Below, piece by piece: positions 35,433 to 43,866 of a DNA stretch of 64,000 nucleotides. The notes under the pieces were generated by a model. That model saw only the letters and a list, made by a program, of their open reading frames with translations. It was not told the origin of the DNA and did not search any database. The translations under genes and the position numbers were made by a program. Numbering within the stretch: position 1 is the first letter of the stretch; the number at the start of each line of letters is the position of its first letter. The DNA comes from Halorubrum sp. GN11_10-6_MGM (lineage in GTDB: Archaea; Halobacteriota; Halobacteria; Halobacteriales; Haloferacaceae). The stretch covers positions 62,001 through 126,000 of the forward strand of contig NZ_SGUC01000004.1 in assembly GCF_005435165.1 (NCBI RefSeq). Direction: 5' to 3'.

Positions 35433-36227
35433 ATGAGCGTCGACCGCATCCTGCTAACCAACGACGACGGCGTCGACGCCGCGGGGATGCGCGCGCTGTA
35501 CGACGCGCTCGCCGACGAGTACGCGGTGACGGTCGTCGCCCCGGCCGAGGACCAGTCGTCAGTCGGTCGGCTCCTCTCCGAGGACGCCGCCGTCGAGGAC
35601 CACGAGCTGGGGTACGTCGTCGAGGGTACCCCCGTCGACTGCGTCGTCGCGGGCCTCGACGAACTCGTCCCCGACGCCGACGCGGTCGTCGCCGGCTGTA
35701 ACGAGGGGGCGAACCTCGGCGCGTACACGCTCGGCCGGTCCGGCACCGTCTCCGCGGCGGTCGAGGCGGCGTTCTTCGGCGTGCCCGCGGTGGCGACCTC
35801 GATGTACGTGCCCGGCGGCGACGACTGGTGGAAGCGCGAGTTCGAGGGTTCGGACTTCGCGCACGCCGCCCGCGCGACCCGGTTCCTCCTCGATGAGGCG
35901 GTCGGGGCCGGCGTGTTCGACCGCGTGGACTACCTCAACGTCAACGCGCCGATAGCGGACGCGGACCGCGCGCCGCTCCGCGTCACGACCCCCTCGACGT
36001 GGTACGGGCTGCGCGCGGAGCGGAACGGCGACGGGCGCGTCGGGTTCTCGGACCCGATCTGGGGCCGGATGAACGAGGACGACGTGCCGGACCCCGTGGG
36101 GACCGACCGGCGGGCCGTGGTCGACGGCGAGGTGTCGGTCTCGCCGCTCTCGGTCCCCCACGCGGCCGAACCGGACGCGGGCCTCGACGAGCTGATCGAC
36201 GCCTACGAGGCGGCGATTCGGTCGTAA
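35433..36227 (+). CDS. surE: 5'-nucleotidase SurE
   Basis: A 264-residue metal-dependent phosphatase for nucleoside monophosphates. The start MSVDRILLTNDDGVDAAGMRAL carries the DD metal site, AEDQSSVG the conserved Ser, and VVAGCNEGANLGAYTLGRSGTVSAAVEAAFFGVPAVATSM the Asn and the rest of the active site. ATG at 35433 is fixed by the conserved N-terminal strand. It probably recycles nucleotides. It is convergent with grpE. Confidence 0.93.
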   Translation: MSVDRILLTNDDGVDAAGMRALYDALADEYAVTVVAPAEDQSSVGRLLSEDAAVEDHELGYVVEGTPVDCVVAGLDELVPDADAVVAGCNEGANLGAYTLGRSGTVSAAVEAAFFGVPAVATSMYVPGGDDWWKREFEGSDFAHAARATRFLLDEAVGAGVFDRVDYLNVNAPIADADRAPLRVTTPSTWYGLRAERNGDGRVGFSDPIWGRMNEDDVPDPVGTDRRAVVDGEVSVSPLSVPHAAEPDAGLDELIDAYEAAIRS

Positions 36228-36252
36228 AAGCGGTTCTCGCGACGCGTCTCGC

Positions 36253-36936
36253 CTACGCTCCGTCGCCCGTGCTCACGGTCACTTTCGCCTCGCTGAGCAC
36301 GCGGTCGCCCATCTCGTAGCCCGGCTCGTACACCTCGTGGATGACGCCCTCCGGGCGGTCGCTGTCGACGCGGAGCATCACCTGATGGCGCGCGGGGTCG
36401 ACCGCCTCGCCCGGCTCGGGGTCGATCGATTCGACGCCCTCGTCGGCGAGCACCTCGTCGAACTTCTCCAGCGTCGACTCGACGCCCGGCCGGAGGTCGC
36501 TCCCCTCCTCCTGATCGAGCGCGCGGAGGAGGTCGTTCCGGACCGGCGTGAGCCGCTCGACGAGCGCCTCGGAGGCGCGCTCGCGGATCTCCTCTTGCTT
36601 CCGCTTCGCGCGCTCCTTGTAGTTGCTGAAGTCCGCCTTCACGCGGGCCAGCTTGCTCGTCAGCTCCTCGACCTCCTCGTCGCGCTCGCGGAGCTCCTCC
36701 CGGGTCTCGGCGAGCTCCGCCTCCAGCGCGGCGACCTCTCGGGAGAGCGCCTCGTCGTGTTCGGCGACGGCCGCGGCGAGCGCCTCCCCCTCGTCGCCGG
36801 CGCCGCCCGCCGATCCGTCGTCGGCCGCTTCGGCGGTCGCTTCCTCGCCGGTCGCCTCCGCCGTGCCGTTCGCTCTCGTCGCGTCGCCCTCGGACTCGTC
36901 GGGGGACTCGACATCGACGGCGTCGTCGTCGCTCAT
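36253..36936 (-). CDS. grpE: GrpE nucleotide exchange factor
   Basis: A 227-residue cochaperone that releases ADP from DnaK. The N-terminal 60 residues are disordered and acidic. A long coiled coil follows (EVAALEAELAETREELRERDEEVEELTSKLARVKADFSNYKERAKRKQE), then the beta domain with LVERLTPVRNDLLRALDQ, LEKFDEVLADEGVESIDPEPGEAVDPARHQVMLRV and VYEPGYEMGDRVLSEAKVTVS. It is complete. No dnaK or dnaJ is adjacent, though they often lie together in haloarchaea. Confidence 0.94.
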   Translation of the reverse strand: MSDDDAVDVESPDESEGDATRANGTAEATGEEATAEAADDGSAGGAGDEGEALAAAVAEHDEALSREVAALEAELAETREELRERDEEVEELTSKLARVKADFSNYKERAKRKQEEIRERASEALVERLTPVRNDLLRALDQEEGSDLRPGVESTLEKFDEVLADEGVESIDPEPGEAVDPARHQVMLRVDSDRPEGVIHEVYEPGYEMGDRVLSEAKVTVSTGDGA

Positions 36937-37012
36937 ACCCGATCGAAGTCGGTCGTCGGGGATAAGCGTTCAGAAGCGCGACGCGGCGAACCCGGCGGCG
37001 TCCGAAAGCCGA

Positions 37013-38536
37013 CTACTCCCGGGCCGACAGCGCCGTGACGACGCCGTTGGTCCAGCCGAATCCGTACTGGGGATCGTACTCCCCCAGATCGGTCGTTTCG
37101 CCGACAGTGCGGACGTCGTACTTCTCCGCCATGCGCCCGGTCTCCTCGAATGAACGCCGCGCGAGGTCGACCCATCGACCCGCGATCTCGTCGGCCAGGT
37201 CGTCGTGACCGTACCGGCGGAGGCCGGTGACCGCCATCCAGTGGAGGGGGGCCCAGCCGCTCGGCGCGTCCCACTGCTCGCCGGTGGCTTCGAGCGTGGT
37301 CACGAGTCCGCCGGGGCGGAGGAAGTCCCGGCGGAGGCGGTCGGCGACCGCGGCCGCTCGGTCCTCGGTCGCCGCCCCGGTGAAGAGCGGCGCGACCGCG
37401 GCGAGCGTGCGGCGGTCGGACCGCCGCTCGTCGGCCCACGAGTAGTCGACGTAGAACTCCGCGTCGGGGTCCCAGCAGTACCGGTTGATCGCCTCCCGGC
37501 GGGCGGCGGCCGCGTCGGCGTACCGCTCGCCGGCCTCGGTCCGGCCGACCCGAGGGAGCCACTCCCCGAGGGCGGACTCCATGCCGTAGAGGACGGCGTT
37601 GAGGTCCACCGGCACCAGGTCCGTGGTGCGGATCGTGGTGAGGTCGTCGCCCGCCAGCCACCGCGAGCTGAAGTCCCACCCGGACTCGCAGGCGGCCCGG
37701 ACGTCCCGGAACAGCTCGGGACGGTCGTCGACCGGGACGCGCTCGGCGAGCCGCCGGTCCTCGTGGTACGACTCAGGCCGCGGGCGGGCGCGGTCGTCCC
37801 AGTACCGGTTGAGGATCGTCCCGTCCGCGAGGCCGACGACACGTCGTTGCGCCGCCGAATCGCCCGCCTCGGCGACCCGGTCGGATCCGTCCATCCAGAA
37901 TTCGTGTTCCGTCACGAGCGCCTCCACGTGGGCGGCGATCGCCTCGAACCCCTCCGCGCGCTCCAGCACGCGGAGCATCCGGTAGAACAGCGGGACCTGC
38001 GACCGGCTGTCGTAGTACGCCCGGTTCCCGAGCGGGACGAAGCCGAAGCGGTCCAGAAGCGACGCAATGTTCCCGACCATCCCGGCGATCAGGTCGGTTC
38101 GATCGGTCGCCGCCAGCCCCTCGGCGGTGAAGTAGCTGTCCCAGTAGTACATCTCGCGGAAGCGTCCGCCCGGGACGACGTGCGGGTTCGGGAGAGAGAC
38201 GAGGGTCGAACCCGCCGCGTCGGCGTCGTCGAACGTCCGAGTCAACGCCCCCCACAGCGAGGAGACGTGGTCCTCCATCGACCGCGACGCGGCGAGGTCG
38301 GGCGACGCCGCGACCGGCTCTGGCAGCCGGAACTGGGTCTCGACGAACGACGCTAGGTCGAAGTCGGGCCGGTCGCGCCCCGACAGGTACCGTTCGAACA
38401 CGAGGTCGGGGGAGACGCGCGGCTCTGCGTCGACGAACCGCTTGTCGTCGTCGAAGAGGTCCCTGCGCTGGACGGTTCTGAAGAGCTCGCCGGAGATCTG
38501 CGGAAAACGGGTGTAATCGAAGAGGCCGGAACTCAT
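37013..38536 (-). CDS. treA: Trehalase, glycoside hydrolase family 37, cytosolic
   Basis: A 507-residue GH37 enzyme that splits alpha,alpha-trehalose into two glucose units. The first family signature PGGRFREMYYWDSYF is at residues 122-136 and the second, QWDAPSGWAP, near 420-430. The catalytic acid region ESGWDFSSRW and the base region RMAEKYDV are both present, so it should be active. There is no signal peptide, placing it in the cytosol. ATG at 38536 is preferred over a GTG nine bases upstream. It is divergent from a sugar ABC importer across an AT-rich spacer, and a sulfatase and a sugar regulator lie in the same locus. Confidence 0.9.
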   Translation of the reverse strand: MSSGLFDYTRFPQISGELFRTVQRRDLFDDDKRFVDAEPRVSPDLVFERYLSGRDRPDFDLASFVETQFRLPEPVAASPDLAASRSMEDHVSSLWGALTRTFDDADAAGSTLVSLPNPHVVPGGRFREMYYWDSYFTAEGLAATDRTDLIAGMVGNIASLLDRFGFVPLGNRAYYDSRSQVPLFYRMLRVLERAEGFEAIAAHVEALVTEHEFWMDGSDRVAEAGDSAAQRRVVGLADGTILNRYWDDRARPRPESYHEDRRLAERVPVDDRPELFRDVRAACESGWDFSSRWLAGDDLTTIRTTDLVPVDLNAVLYGMESALGEWLPRVGRTEAGERYADAAAARREAINRYCWDPDAEFYVDYSWADERRSDRRTLAAVAPLFTGAATEDRAAAVADRLRRDFLRPGGLVTTLEATGEQWDAPSGWAPLHWMAVTGLRRYGHDDLADEIAGRWVDLARRSFEETGRMAEKYDVRTVGETTDLGEYDPQYGFGWTNGVVTALSARE

Positions 38537-38677
38537 CTCCCCCACGTAGTGAAAGGATTGCTAAGTAATTATTGAATTGTCCGGAAAGAGAACTGATACT
38601 CCACGGCGGCGGCCGTCCTCTTATCCATGGTCTATGATTAATTATAAGTGTAATAAATGAATACGGGCGGGTAGTTG
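38537..38677. promoter_or_regulatory. Divergent promoters of trehalase and ABC importer
   Basis: This AT-rich spacer holds AAGTAATTATTGAATTG (38563-38579), whose reverse strand supplies a TATA-like AATAATTAC for the trehalase. ATTAATTATAAGTG (38637-38650) lies about 28-40 nt before the importer ATG at 38678. A TrmB-type regulator encoded about 7 kb away is the natural candidate to bind here; I could not find a convincing full palindrome of the published TrmB type. Confidence 0.5.
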
Positions 38678-39742
38678 ATGACCCGCATTAGCATGCGATC
38701 GGTGAGCAAGTACTTCGACGGGGGTGACACGGTCGCCAACTACAAGCTGGACATGGAGGTTGACGACGGTGAGTTCGTGGTGTTCCTCGGGCCGTCCGGC
38801 TGCGGAAAGACGACCGCGCTCCGGATGATCGCGGGGTTGGAGGACCCCTCCGAGGGGGAGATATACTTCGACGACGACCGGGTCGACGGGACGCCGCCCG
38901 CCGATCGCAACGTCGCGATGGTGTTCCAGAACTACGCGCTGTACCCCCACATGACCGTGCGGGAGAACATCGAGTACCCGCTGAAGGTCAGGGGCGTTCC
39001 GCCGGAGGAGCGCGACGAGCGGGTCGCGCAGGTCGCCGAGCTGCTCCACATCGAAGACCAGATGGAGAGCGACCCGGGCGAGATATCGGGCGGCCAGCGC
39101 CAGCGGACCTCGCTCGCGCGGGCGATCGTCCGAGAGCCGTCGGTGTTCCTGCTCGACGAGCCGCTCAGCAACCTCGACGCGAAGCTCCGCTTGGAGATGC
39201 GCTCGGAGCTCAAGCGCATCCAGAACGAGCTCGGGATCACGACCGTCTACGTCACGCACAACCAGGAGGAGGCGATGAGCATGGGCGACAAGATCGTCGT
39301 GTTGAACGACGGGACGATCCGGCAGGTCGCCGACCCGGAGGAGCTGTACCAGCGGCCGCGGACCACGTGGGTCGCGAAGTTCATCGGGTCGCCCCCGATG
39401 AACCTCTTCGAGGGCGAGAACCGCGACGGGCGCGTCCAGCTCGCCGAGGGGAACACTCTCCCGATGCCGGCGGAGACGTCGTCGCAGACCGTCTCGGTCG
39501 GGGTCCGCCCCGAGGACATCGACGTGTCGACCGACGCGCCCGACACGGAGTGGACGGTGCCGGGCACGGTGAAGACGGTCGAACCGCTCGGAGAGTACGT
39601 GCTTGTCAACGTCGAGGTGGGCGGTTCAGTGGTGAACGTCAAGGTCCCGCACACCAACGCGGTCGCCGGCGACCCGATCCACCTCACGTTCGACCCGACC
39701 GACGCGTACCTCTACGACGGAGACGGGGAGCTGGTGGCCTGA
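38678..39742 (+). CDS. Carbohydrate ABC importer ATPase (MalK/UgpC type)
   Basis: A 354-residue ATPase. The Walker A motif GPSGCGKTT is at residues 38-46, the Q loop in VFQNYALYPHMTV, the signature ISGGQRQRTSLARAI and Walker B VFLLDEPLSNLDAKLR, with the switch His in VYVTHNQEEAMSM. The C-terminal regulatory OB domain (VSVGVRPEDIDVS ... VNVKVPHTNAVAGDPIHLTFDPTDAYLYDGDG) marks it as a MalK/UgpC-class sugar importer subunit. ATG at 38678 follows a TTG that is also open. It is first in a three-gene run with 4- and 6-nt gaps. Confidence 0.93.
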   Translation: MTRISMRSVSKYFDGGDTVANYKLDMEVDDGEFVVFLGPSGCGKTTALRMIAGLEDPSEGEIYFDDDRVDGTPPADRNVAMVFQNYALYPHMTVRENIEYPLKVRGVPPEERDERVAQVAELLHIEDQMESDPGEISGGQRQRTSLARAIVREPSVFLLDEPLSNLDAKLRLEMRSELKRIQNELGITTVYVTHNQEEAMSMGDKIVVLNDGTIRQVADPEELYQRPRTTWVAKFIGSPPMNLFEGENRDGRVQLAEGNTLPMPAETSSQTVSVGVRPEDIDVSTDAPDTEWTVPGTVKTVEPLGEYVLVNVEVGGSVVNVKVPHTNAVAGDPIHLTFDPTDAYLYDGDGELVA

Positions 39743-39746
39743 TACC

Positions 39747-40685
39747 ATGTCCGTCGGATCGTACCTCGAAGACAGGCTCGACCGCGACGTGGACGGAGAG
39801 AAGCTCACGGCGATCCTCGTGTTCATGCTCCCCGGCCTCACGCTGTTCGGGATCTTCTCCGTCGGCCCGATGCTCTACTCGGCCGTCGGGAGCTTCTTCA
39901 CCTGGGACGGGTTCACGATCGGGCAGTTCGCCGGGTTCGAGACGTGGATCGCGACGCTCAACGACGACGCGATCATCAACTGGGACAACCTCCTCGCCTT
40001 AGAGTACCCGATGGGGGCGCTCCCGCAGAACATCATCTGGATGTTCGTCCACGTCCCGCTTAGCACCTTCCTCGGGCTCGGCCTCGCGCTGCTCTTCTCC
40101 GACCTGCGCGGCCGGAGCGTTCTCCGGTCGATGGTGTTCCTCGCGTTCACGACGCCCACCGTCGTCATCGGGCTCGTGCTGCTGTTCGTCTACGACCCGC
40201 AGGCCGGGATCTTCAACGAGCTGCTCCGGGTTATCGGACTGGAGGGACAGGTCCGAAACTGGACTCAGGAGCCGCAGATCGCGATCTACGCACTCATCGT
40301 CGGCGGCGTCTGGGTCCAGACCGGATTCAGCATGCTGCTGTACAGCTCCGCGCTCGCGGGGATCGACCCCGCGCTGCTGGAGTCCGCGCGCGTCGACGGC
40401 GCGGGACGGTTCCGTCGGTTCAAGGACATCATCTGGCCGCTGGTCAAGCCAGTGACGGCGGTCGTCGTGATCATGAGCATGATCTGGGTGATCCGGATCT
40501 TCGCCATCGTCTACGCGGCCGGGGGGCCGTCCGGCGGCCCAGGCGGGGCGTTCTCCGTACTCGGACTGGAGGTGTATCAGGCCGCATTCTCGGTCCCGAT
40601 CGAGTACAGCAAGGCGATGGTCGTCGCGCTCATCGAGCTGGTGATCGCGCTCCCGATGGCGTGGTACATCGCGTCCATGGACTAA
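39747..40685 (+). CDS. Carbohydrate ABC importer permease 1 (MalF type)
   Basis: A 312-residue membrane protein with about six hydrophobic segments (ILVFMLPGLTLFGIFSVGPML, FLGLGLALLFSDL, MVFLAFTTPTVVIGLVLLFVY, VVVIMSMIWVIRIFAIVY and others). The cytoplasmic EAA loop that docks the ATPase reads SARVDGAGRFRRFKDIIWPLV. It sits 4 nt after the ATPase gene, so the genes form an operon. It should form the importer's translocation pore with the next gene product. Confidence 0.92.
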   Translation: MSVGSYLEDRLDRDVDGEKLTAILVFMLPGLTLFGIFSVGPMLYSAVGSFFTWDGFTIGQFAGFETWIATLNDDAIINWDNLLALEYPMGALPQNIIWMFVHVPLSTFLGLGLALLFSDLRGRSVLRSMVFLAFTTPTVVIGLVLLFVYDPQAGIFNELLRVIGLEGQVRNWTQEPQIAIYALIVGGVWVQTGFSMLLYSSALAGIDPALLESARVDGAGRFRRFKDIIWPLVKPVTAVVVIMSMIWVIRIFAIVYAAGGPSGGPGGAFSVLGLEVYQAAFSVPIEYSKAMVVALIELVIALPMAWYIASMD

Positions 40686-40691
40686 CCGACA

Positions 40692-41702
40692 ATGACTGAC
40701 ACACACAACGCAGACGGCTCGACCGACACGCACCGCCGAGACGACCCGACCGACGCCGAGCGCGGGACCGACGCCGACGGCGACCCGAAGACCGACGGCG
40801 GGCGCGTGTACCACGAGCCGCCGGAGACGGCACCGCTCTCCGACCGGAGCGCCCTCGAACGCGCCCGCGCGGCGGTTCCGAGCGGGCCGCGCGCGCTGCG
40901 GTACGCGGTCGCGATCGGCGTGGCGCTGCTGTGGCTCGTCCCGCTCGTCGGGCTGTTCATGGCCTCCGTCCGCCCGCTGGACCAGATCATTCAGGGCTGG
41001 TGGACGCTGGAGGGGATGACAGTCACCTTCGAGAACTACGCCCGCGCGTGGACGTTCCAGTCCGGGCCGATGCGGCAGGCGATGTACAACACGGCGATCG
41101 TCACGGTCCCGTCGGTGCTCGCCGTGACGCTGCTCGGGACGATGGTCGCGTACCCGTTCGCCCGGTTCGACTTCCCGCTGAAGACCGGGCTGTTCTTCCT
41201 GCTCATCGTCGTCATGGCCGCGCCGCCGGAGCTGGTGGCGATGGGCAACTACAACACGCTGCGGACGACCGGGCTGTTCGACACGTACATGGGGCTCATC
41301 CTCGTCCACATCGGCTGGGGGATGGGGTGGGTCGTCATGTTCCTCCGGAACTTCCTCCTCGGGCTCCCCGAGGAACTTGAGGAGGCGGCGCGGATCGACG
41401 GCGCCTCGCGCTACCAGATCTTCAAGTCGATCGTGTTGCCGTACTCCGCGCCGGCGCTCGTCTCGGTCGCGGTCATCCAGTTCACGTGGGTGTGGAACTC
41501 CTTCTTCTTCCCCCTCGTGTTCATGCGGTCCCGCGAGAACCAGCTCGCGCCGCAGGTGCTGCCGCTGATGAAGGGGCGCCTCCAGATCGACTGGGCGCTC
41601 GTCGCGGCCGGCTCGGTGCTGACGATGATCGTCCCGATCCTCCTGTTCGTCACGCTTCAGCGGTACTACAAGCAGGGGATGGTTGCTGCGGTCGCGGACT
41701 GA
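40692..41702 (+). CDS. Carbohydrate ABC importer permease 2 (MalG type)
   Basis: A 336-residue membrane protein. A polar, Asp/Thr-rich N-terminal extension of about 70 residues, longer than usual for MalG, precedes six hydrophobic segments beginning AVAIGVALLWLVPLVGLFMASV. The EAA loop is EEAARIDGASRYQIFKSIVLP. It closes the operon, 6 nt after its partner. The substrate is most likely a disaccharide or sulfated disaccharide, given the trehalase and sulfatase around it. Confidence 0.92.
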   Translation: MTDTHNADGSTDTHRRDDPTDAERGTDADGDPKTDGGRVYHEPPETAPLSDRSALERARAAVPSGPRALRYAVAIGVALLWLVPLVGLFMASVRPLDQIIQGWWTLEGMTVTFENYARAWTFQSGPMRQAMYNTAIVTVPSVLAVTLLGTMVAYPFARFDFPLKTGLFFLLIVVMAAPPELVAMGNYNTLRTTGLFDTYMGLILVHIGWGMGWVVMFLRNFLLGLPEELEEAARIDGASRYQIFKSIVLPYSAPALVSVAVIQFTWVWNSFFFPLVFMRSRENQLAPQVLPLMKGRLQIDWALVAAGSVLTMIVPILLFVTLQRYYKQGMVAAVAD

Positions 41703-41846
41703 CGCGGTCGCCGACTGCCGCGGTCGCAGCCGTTCGGACGGTTCGCGGTCGACGGTTCCGGACGGTTCGCGGTCGACGAGACGGTGACGACCCGCCCGGG
41801 CTCGTCGAGGAACGGCTTTTTTACGTTCCGGCTTCTGCGGCCGTTC

Positions 41847-42077
41847 ATGCCGGGACGCTACGGTGATCTGAACTATCCGAAACTCACGAAACAGAGCTTC
41901 CTGTTCGGCGTCGGGCTGTTCGCGATCGGGGCGGCCGGCGAGCTGGCACTCTCGGCCAGCGGAGCGTCGGTGCCGGGATGGGAGCAGGCGCTGTTGCTCG
42001 ACGCGGAACTGGTGGGCGTGGCAATCGCGTTGCTCGCTCCGTTCGTCTTCGGGATCTTCCTCCCGCTGACGGAGTAG
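41847..42077 (+). CDS. Small two-helix membrane protein (76 residues)
   Basis: The protein has a polar start MPGRYGDLNYPKLTKQSF and hydrophobic segments LFGVGLFAIGAAGELALS and LVGVAIALLAPFVFGIFLPL. ATG at 41847 follows a run of six or seven T (GGCTTTTTTACG) about 28 nt upstream, so it has its own promoter. It lies between the importer operon and the convergent binding-protein operon. No family is recognised; an accessory role in the importer locus is only positional. Confidence 0.65.
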   Translation: MPGRYGDLNYPKLTKQSFLFGVGLFAIGAAGELALSASGASVPGWEQALLLDAELVGVAIALLAPFVFGIFLPLTE

Positions 42078-42116
42078 CGGGAAACCCGAACCGAAAGCGC
42101 GGTGAAAAACGCCGTC

Positions 42117-42422
42117 TCAGTACGGCAGCACGCCGGTCACCGTGCCGAGCAGCGACACGCCGATCGCGAGTACCTGCGCGACGAAGAAGGCCTTCGAGGA
42201 GGCCCATCCGAAGTACAGCAGCGCCGCCATCGGAATCGCGCCGATGGCCGCCGGCCACGTACCCATGGTGAACAGGATCGCGAGGAGGCCGGTCGTCGCG
42301 AGGATGAGGACGTCCATCCCGAGCGAGACGAGGTTTCGGCGCCGCAGCTCCTCGGGGTCGAACATCCGCGCCAGCGACCCGCGCCGGTCGCTCCGGTCGT
42401 CCGCGGTCGACGTCGACTCCAT
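42117..42422 (-). CDS. Three-helix membrane protein cotranscribed with the binding protein
   Basis: A 101-residue protein: a charged N terminus (MFDPEELRRRNLVSL) and three hydrophobic segments (LGMDVLILATTGLLAILF, AAIGAIPMAALLYFGWA, AFFVAQVLAIGVSLLGTV). Its start lies 2 nt after the stop of the substrate-binding-protein gene, so the two share a transcript. This suggests a membrane accessory factor of the sugar importer, perhaps anchoring or assembling it. The family is not recognised. Confidence 0.7.
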   Translation of the reverse strand: MESTSTADDRSDRRGSLARMFDPEELRRRNLVSLGMDVLILATTGLLAILFTMGTWPAAIGAIPMAALLYFGWASSKAFFVAQVLAIGVSLLGTVTGVLPY

Positions 42423-42424
42423 CG

Positions 42425-43735
42425 TCAGTTACTCAGCGTCGACTCGTGGGCGTCGTCGAGCGCGCCGACGATGTCTTCGGTCGGCGTGTCGGGCGAGGCC
42501 CACAGGCCCTTGAGCTGCGACCAGAACTCCTCTTGGAACGGGTTCCCGAGCGCGTCGTCGAGGTCCGGCACGACCGTCACCTCGGCCGCGAGGTCGGGCA
42601 GGTTCGCCATGACCTCGATATCGTAGGCGTCGTCCGGGACCTGCGTGTTGGAGGCGATGAAGCCGCCCTCCTCGACCCACACCTGCTGGCCCTCGGCGGA
42701 GACGAACGAGCTCAGCGCGTCGCGGGCCGCGTCGACGTTGTCCGAGTACGTCGGCACGGTGAACCAGTTGACCGACGAGGAGATGCCGTCGACGCCGGGC
42801 AGGCGGAAGACGCCGAGGTCCGAGGGGTCCTGGACCGCGTCCTGCGCGGGCGTGAACGAGCCCATGAAGTACAGCGGAAGACTGTTGTCCCAGAAGTACT
42901 CGTACTGGACGCCGAAGTCGCGAGTCTGGCTGAAGTACCCCTCGTCGTGGAGCATCTTGATCTCGTCGAACGCCGCCGCGACTCGGTCGTCGGTCATGGA
43001 GGCGTCGCCGTCGATGAGCCCCTGCTGGAGTGCGGCGCCGTCCTCCTGCCGCATGAAGAAGCCCTCGGTGATGTCGCTGAGCGGCCAGCCGGTGCCGTTC
43101 CCGGAGGCGATGGGCGCGTCGACGCCCTCGATCGCGGCGATGTCGTCGAGCAGCGTCATGAACTCGTCCCAGCTCTCGGGCTCCGAGAGGCCGTGCTCCT
43201 CGAAGAACGACTGACGGTACCAGAAGCCGGGCTTGAGGTCCATTTTGAACGGCGCGGCGTACACGTCGCCGTCGACGGTCACCCGCGACGGGTCGACCGC
43301 GAAGTTCTCCGCGTCCCACGCGTCGCCGACCGGGGCGAGGTGGCCGTTCTGGGCGTCGGAGATGATCCGTGCCGGCGAGGGCATCACGACGATGTCCGCC
43401 GACGCGACGCCGGACTCGTAGTCCATCAGGGTGCCGGTGAGGAGGCTGTCGGTGTCGCGCGGGAAGTACTCCATGCTCATCCCGGTGTCCTCCTCCACGA
43501 AGCTCATCACGTTGCTGAACGACTCCTGCTCGCCGCCCGACCAGACGCCCGTGATCTCGAGGCTGTTCCCGCTCCCGCCGTCGCTCCCGTCTGACCCGTC
43601 GGACCCGTCGGACCCGTCACCGCCGTCCCCGCCGTTACCGGAACACCCGGCGAGTGCGACGCTGCCGAGCACCGACGCGGTGCCGGTCGTCTTCAGTACG
43701 CTCCGCCGCGTAGTACAGGATCGATCATCGGACAT
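42425..43735 (-). CDS. Carbohydrate ABC importer substrate-binding lipoprotein (Tat-exported)
   Basis: A 436-residue extracellular solute-binding protein of family 1. The signal peptide has twin Arg10-Arg11 in TTRRSVLKTTG and lipobox ALAGC with Cys31 as the lipidated residue, the usual haloarchaeal Tat lipoprotein route. A linker of repeated Ser-Asp-Gly follows, encoded by 9-bp repeats at about 43594-43620. The mature part shows FSNVMSFVEEDTGMSMEYF, GNGTGWPLSDITEGFF and ALSSFVSAEGQQVWVEEGGFIASN. It is encoded opposite and convergent to the permease operon. The ligand is unknown. Confidence 0.92.
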   Translation of the reverse strand: MSDDRSCTTRRSVLKTTGTASVLGSVALAGCSGNGGDGGDGSDGSDGSDGSDGGSGNSLEITGVWSGGEQESFSNVMSFVEEDTGMSMEYFPRDTDSLLTGTLMDYESGVASADIVVMPSPARIISDAQNGHLAPVGDAWDAENFAVDPSRVTVDGDVYAAPFKMDLKPGFWYRQSFFEEHGLSEPESWDEFMTLLDDIAAIEGVDAPIASGNGTGWPLSDITEGFFMRQEDGAALQQGLIDGDASMTDDRVAAAFDEIKMLHDEGYFSQTRDFGVQYEYFWDNSLPLYFMGSFTPAQDAVQDPSDLGVFRLPGVDGISSSVNWFTVPTYSDNVDAARDALSSFVSAEGQQVWVEEGGFIASNTQVPDDAYDIEVMANLPDLAAEVTVVPDLDDALGNPFQEEFWSQLKGLWASPDTPTEDIVGALDDAHESTLSN

Positions 43736-43866
43736 GTCGTCCCCAACGAGTTGGGCCACTTACTTCAAATTTTCTTATTAATTACCGCTATAGTTACTAA
43801 TCACAATCGGACGGTTCCGAAACGCGATCACGGCTATTTATGGGCGTATCGGGGGGTAGTGGGTGT
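43736..43866. promoter_or_regulatory. Divergent promoters of binding protein and sulfatase
   Basis: An AT-rich stretch at 43767-43806 includes TTATTAATTACC, whose reverse strand gives a TATA-like AATTAATAAG, 30-45 nt before the binding-protein start. GGCTATTTATGG (43832-43843) lies about 25-35 nt before the sulfatase ATG at 43867. Common control of transport and desulfation from this spacer is plausible. Confidence 0.5.
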
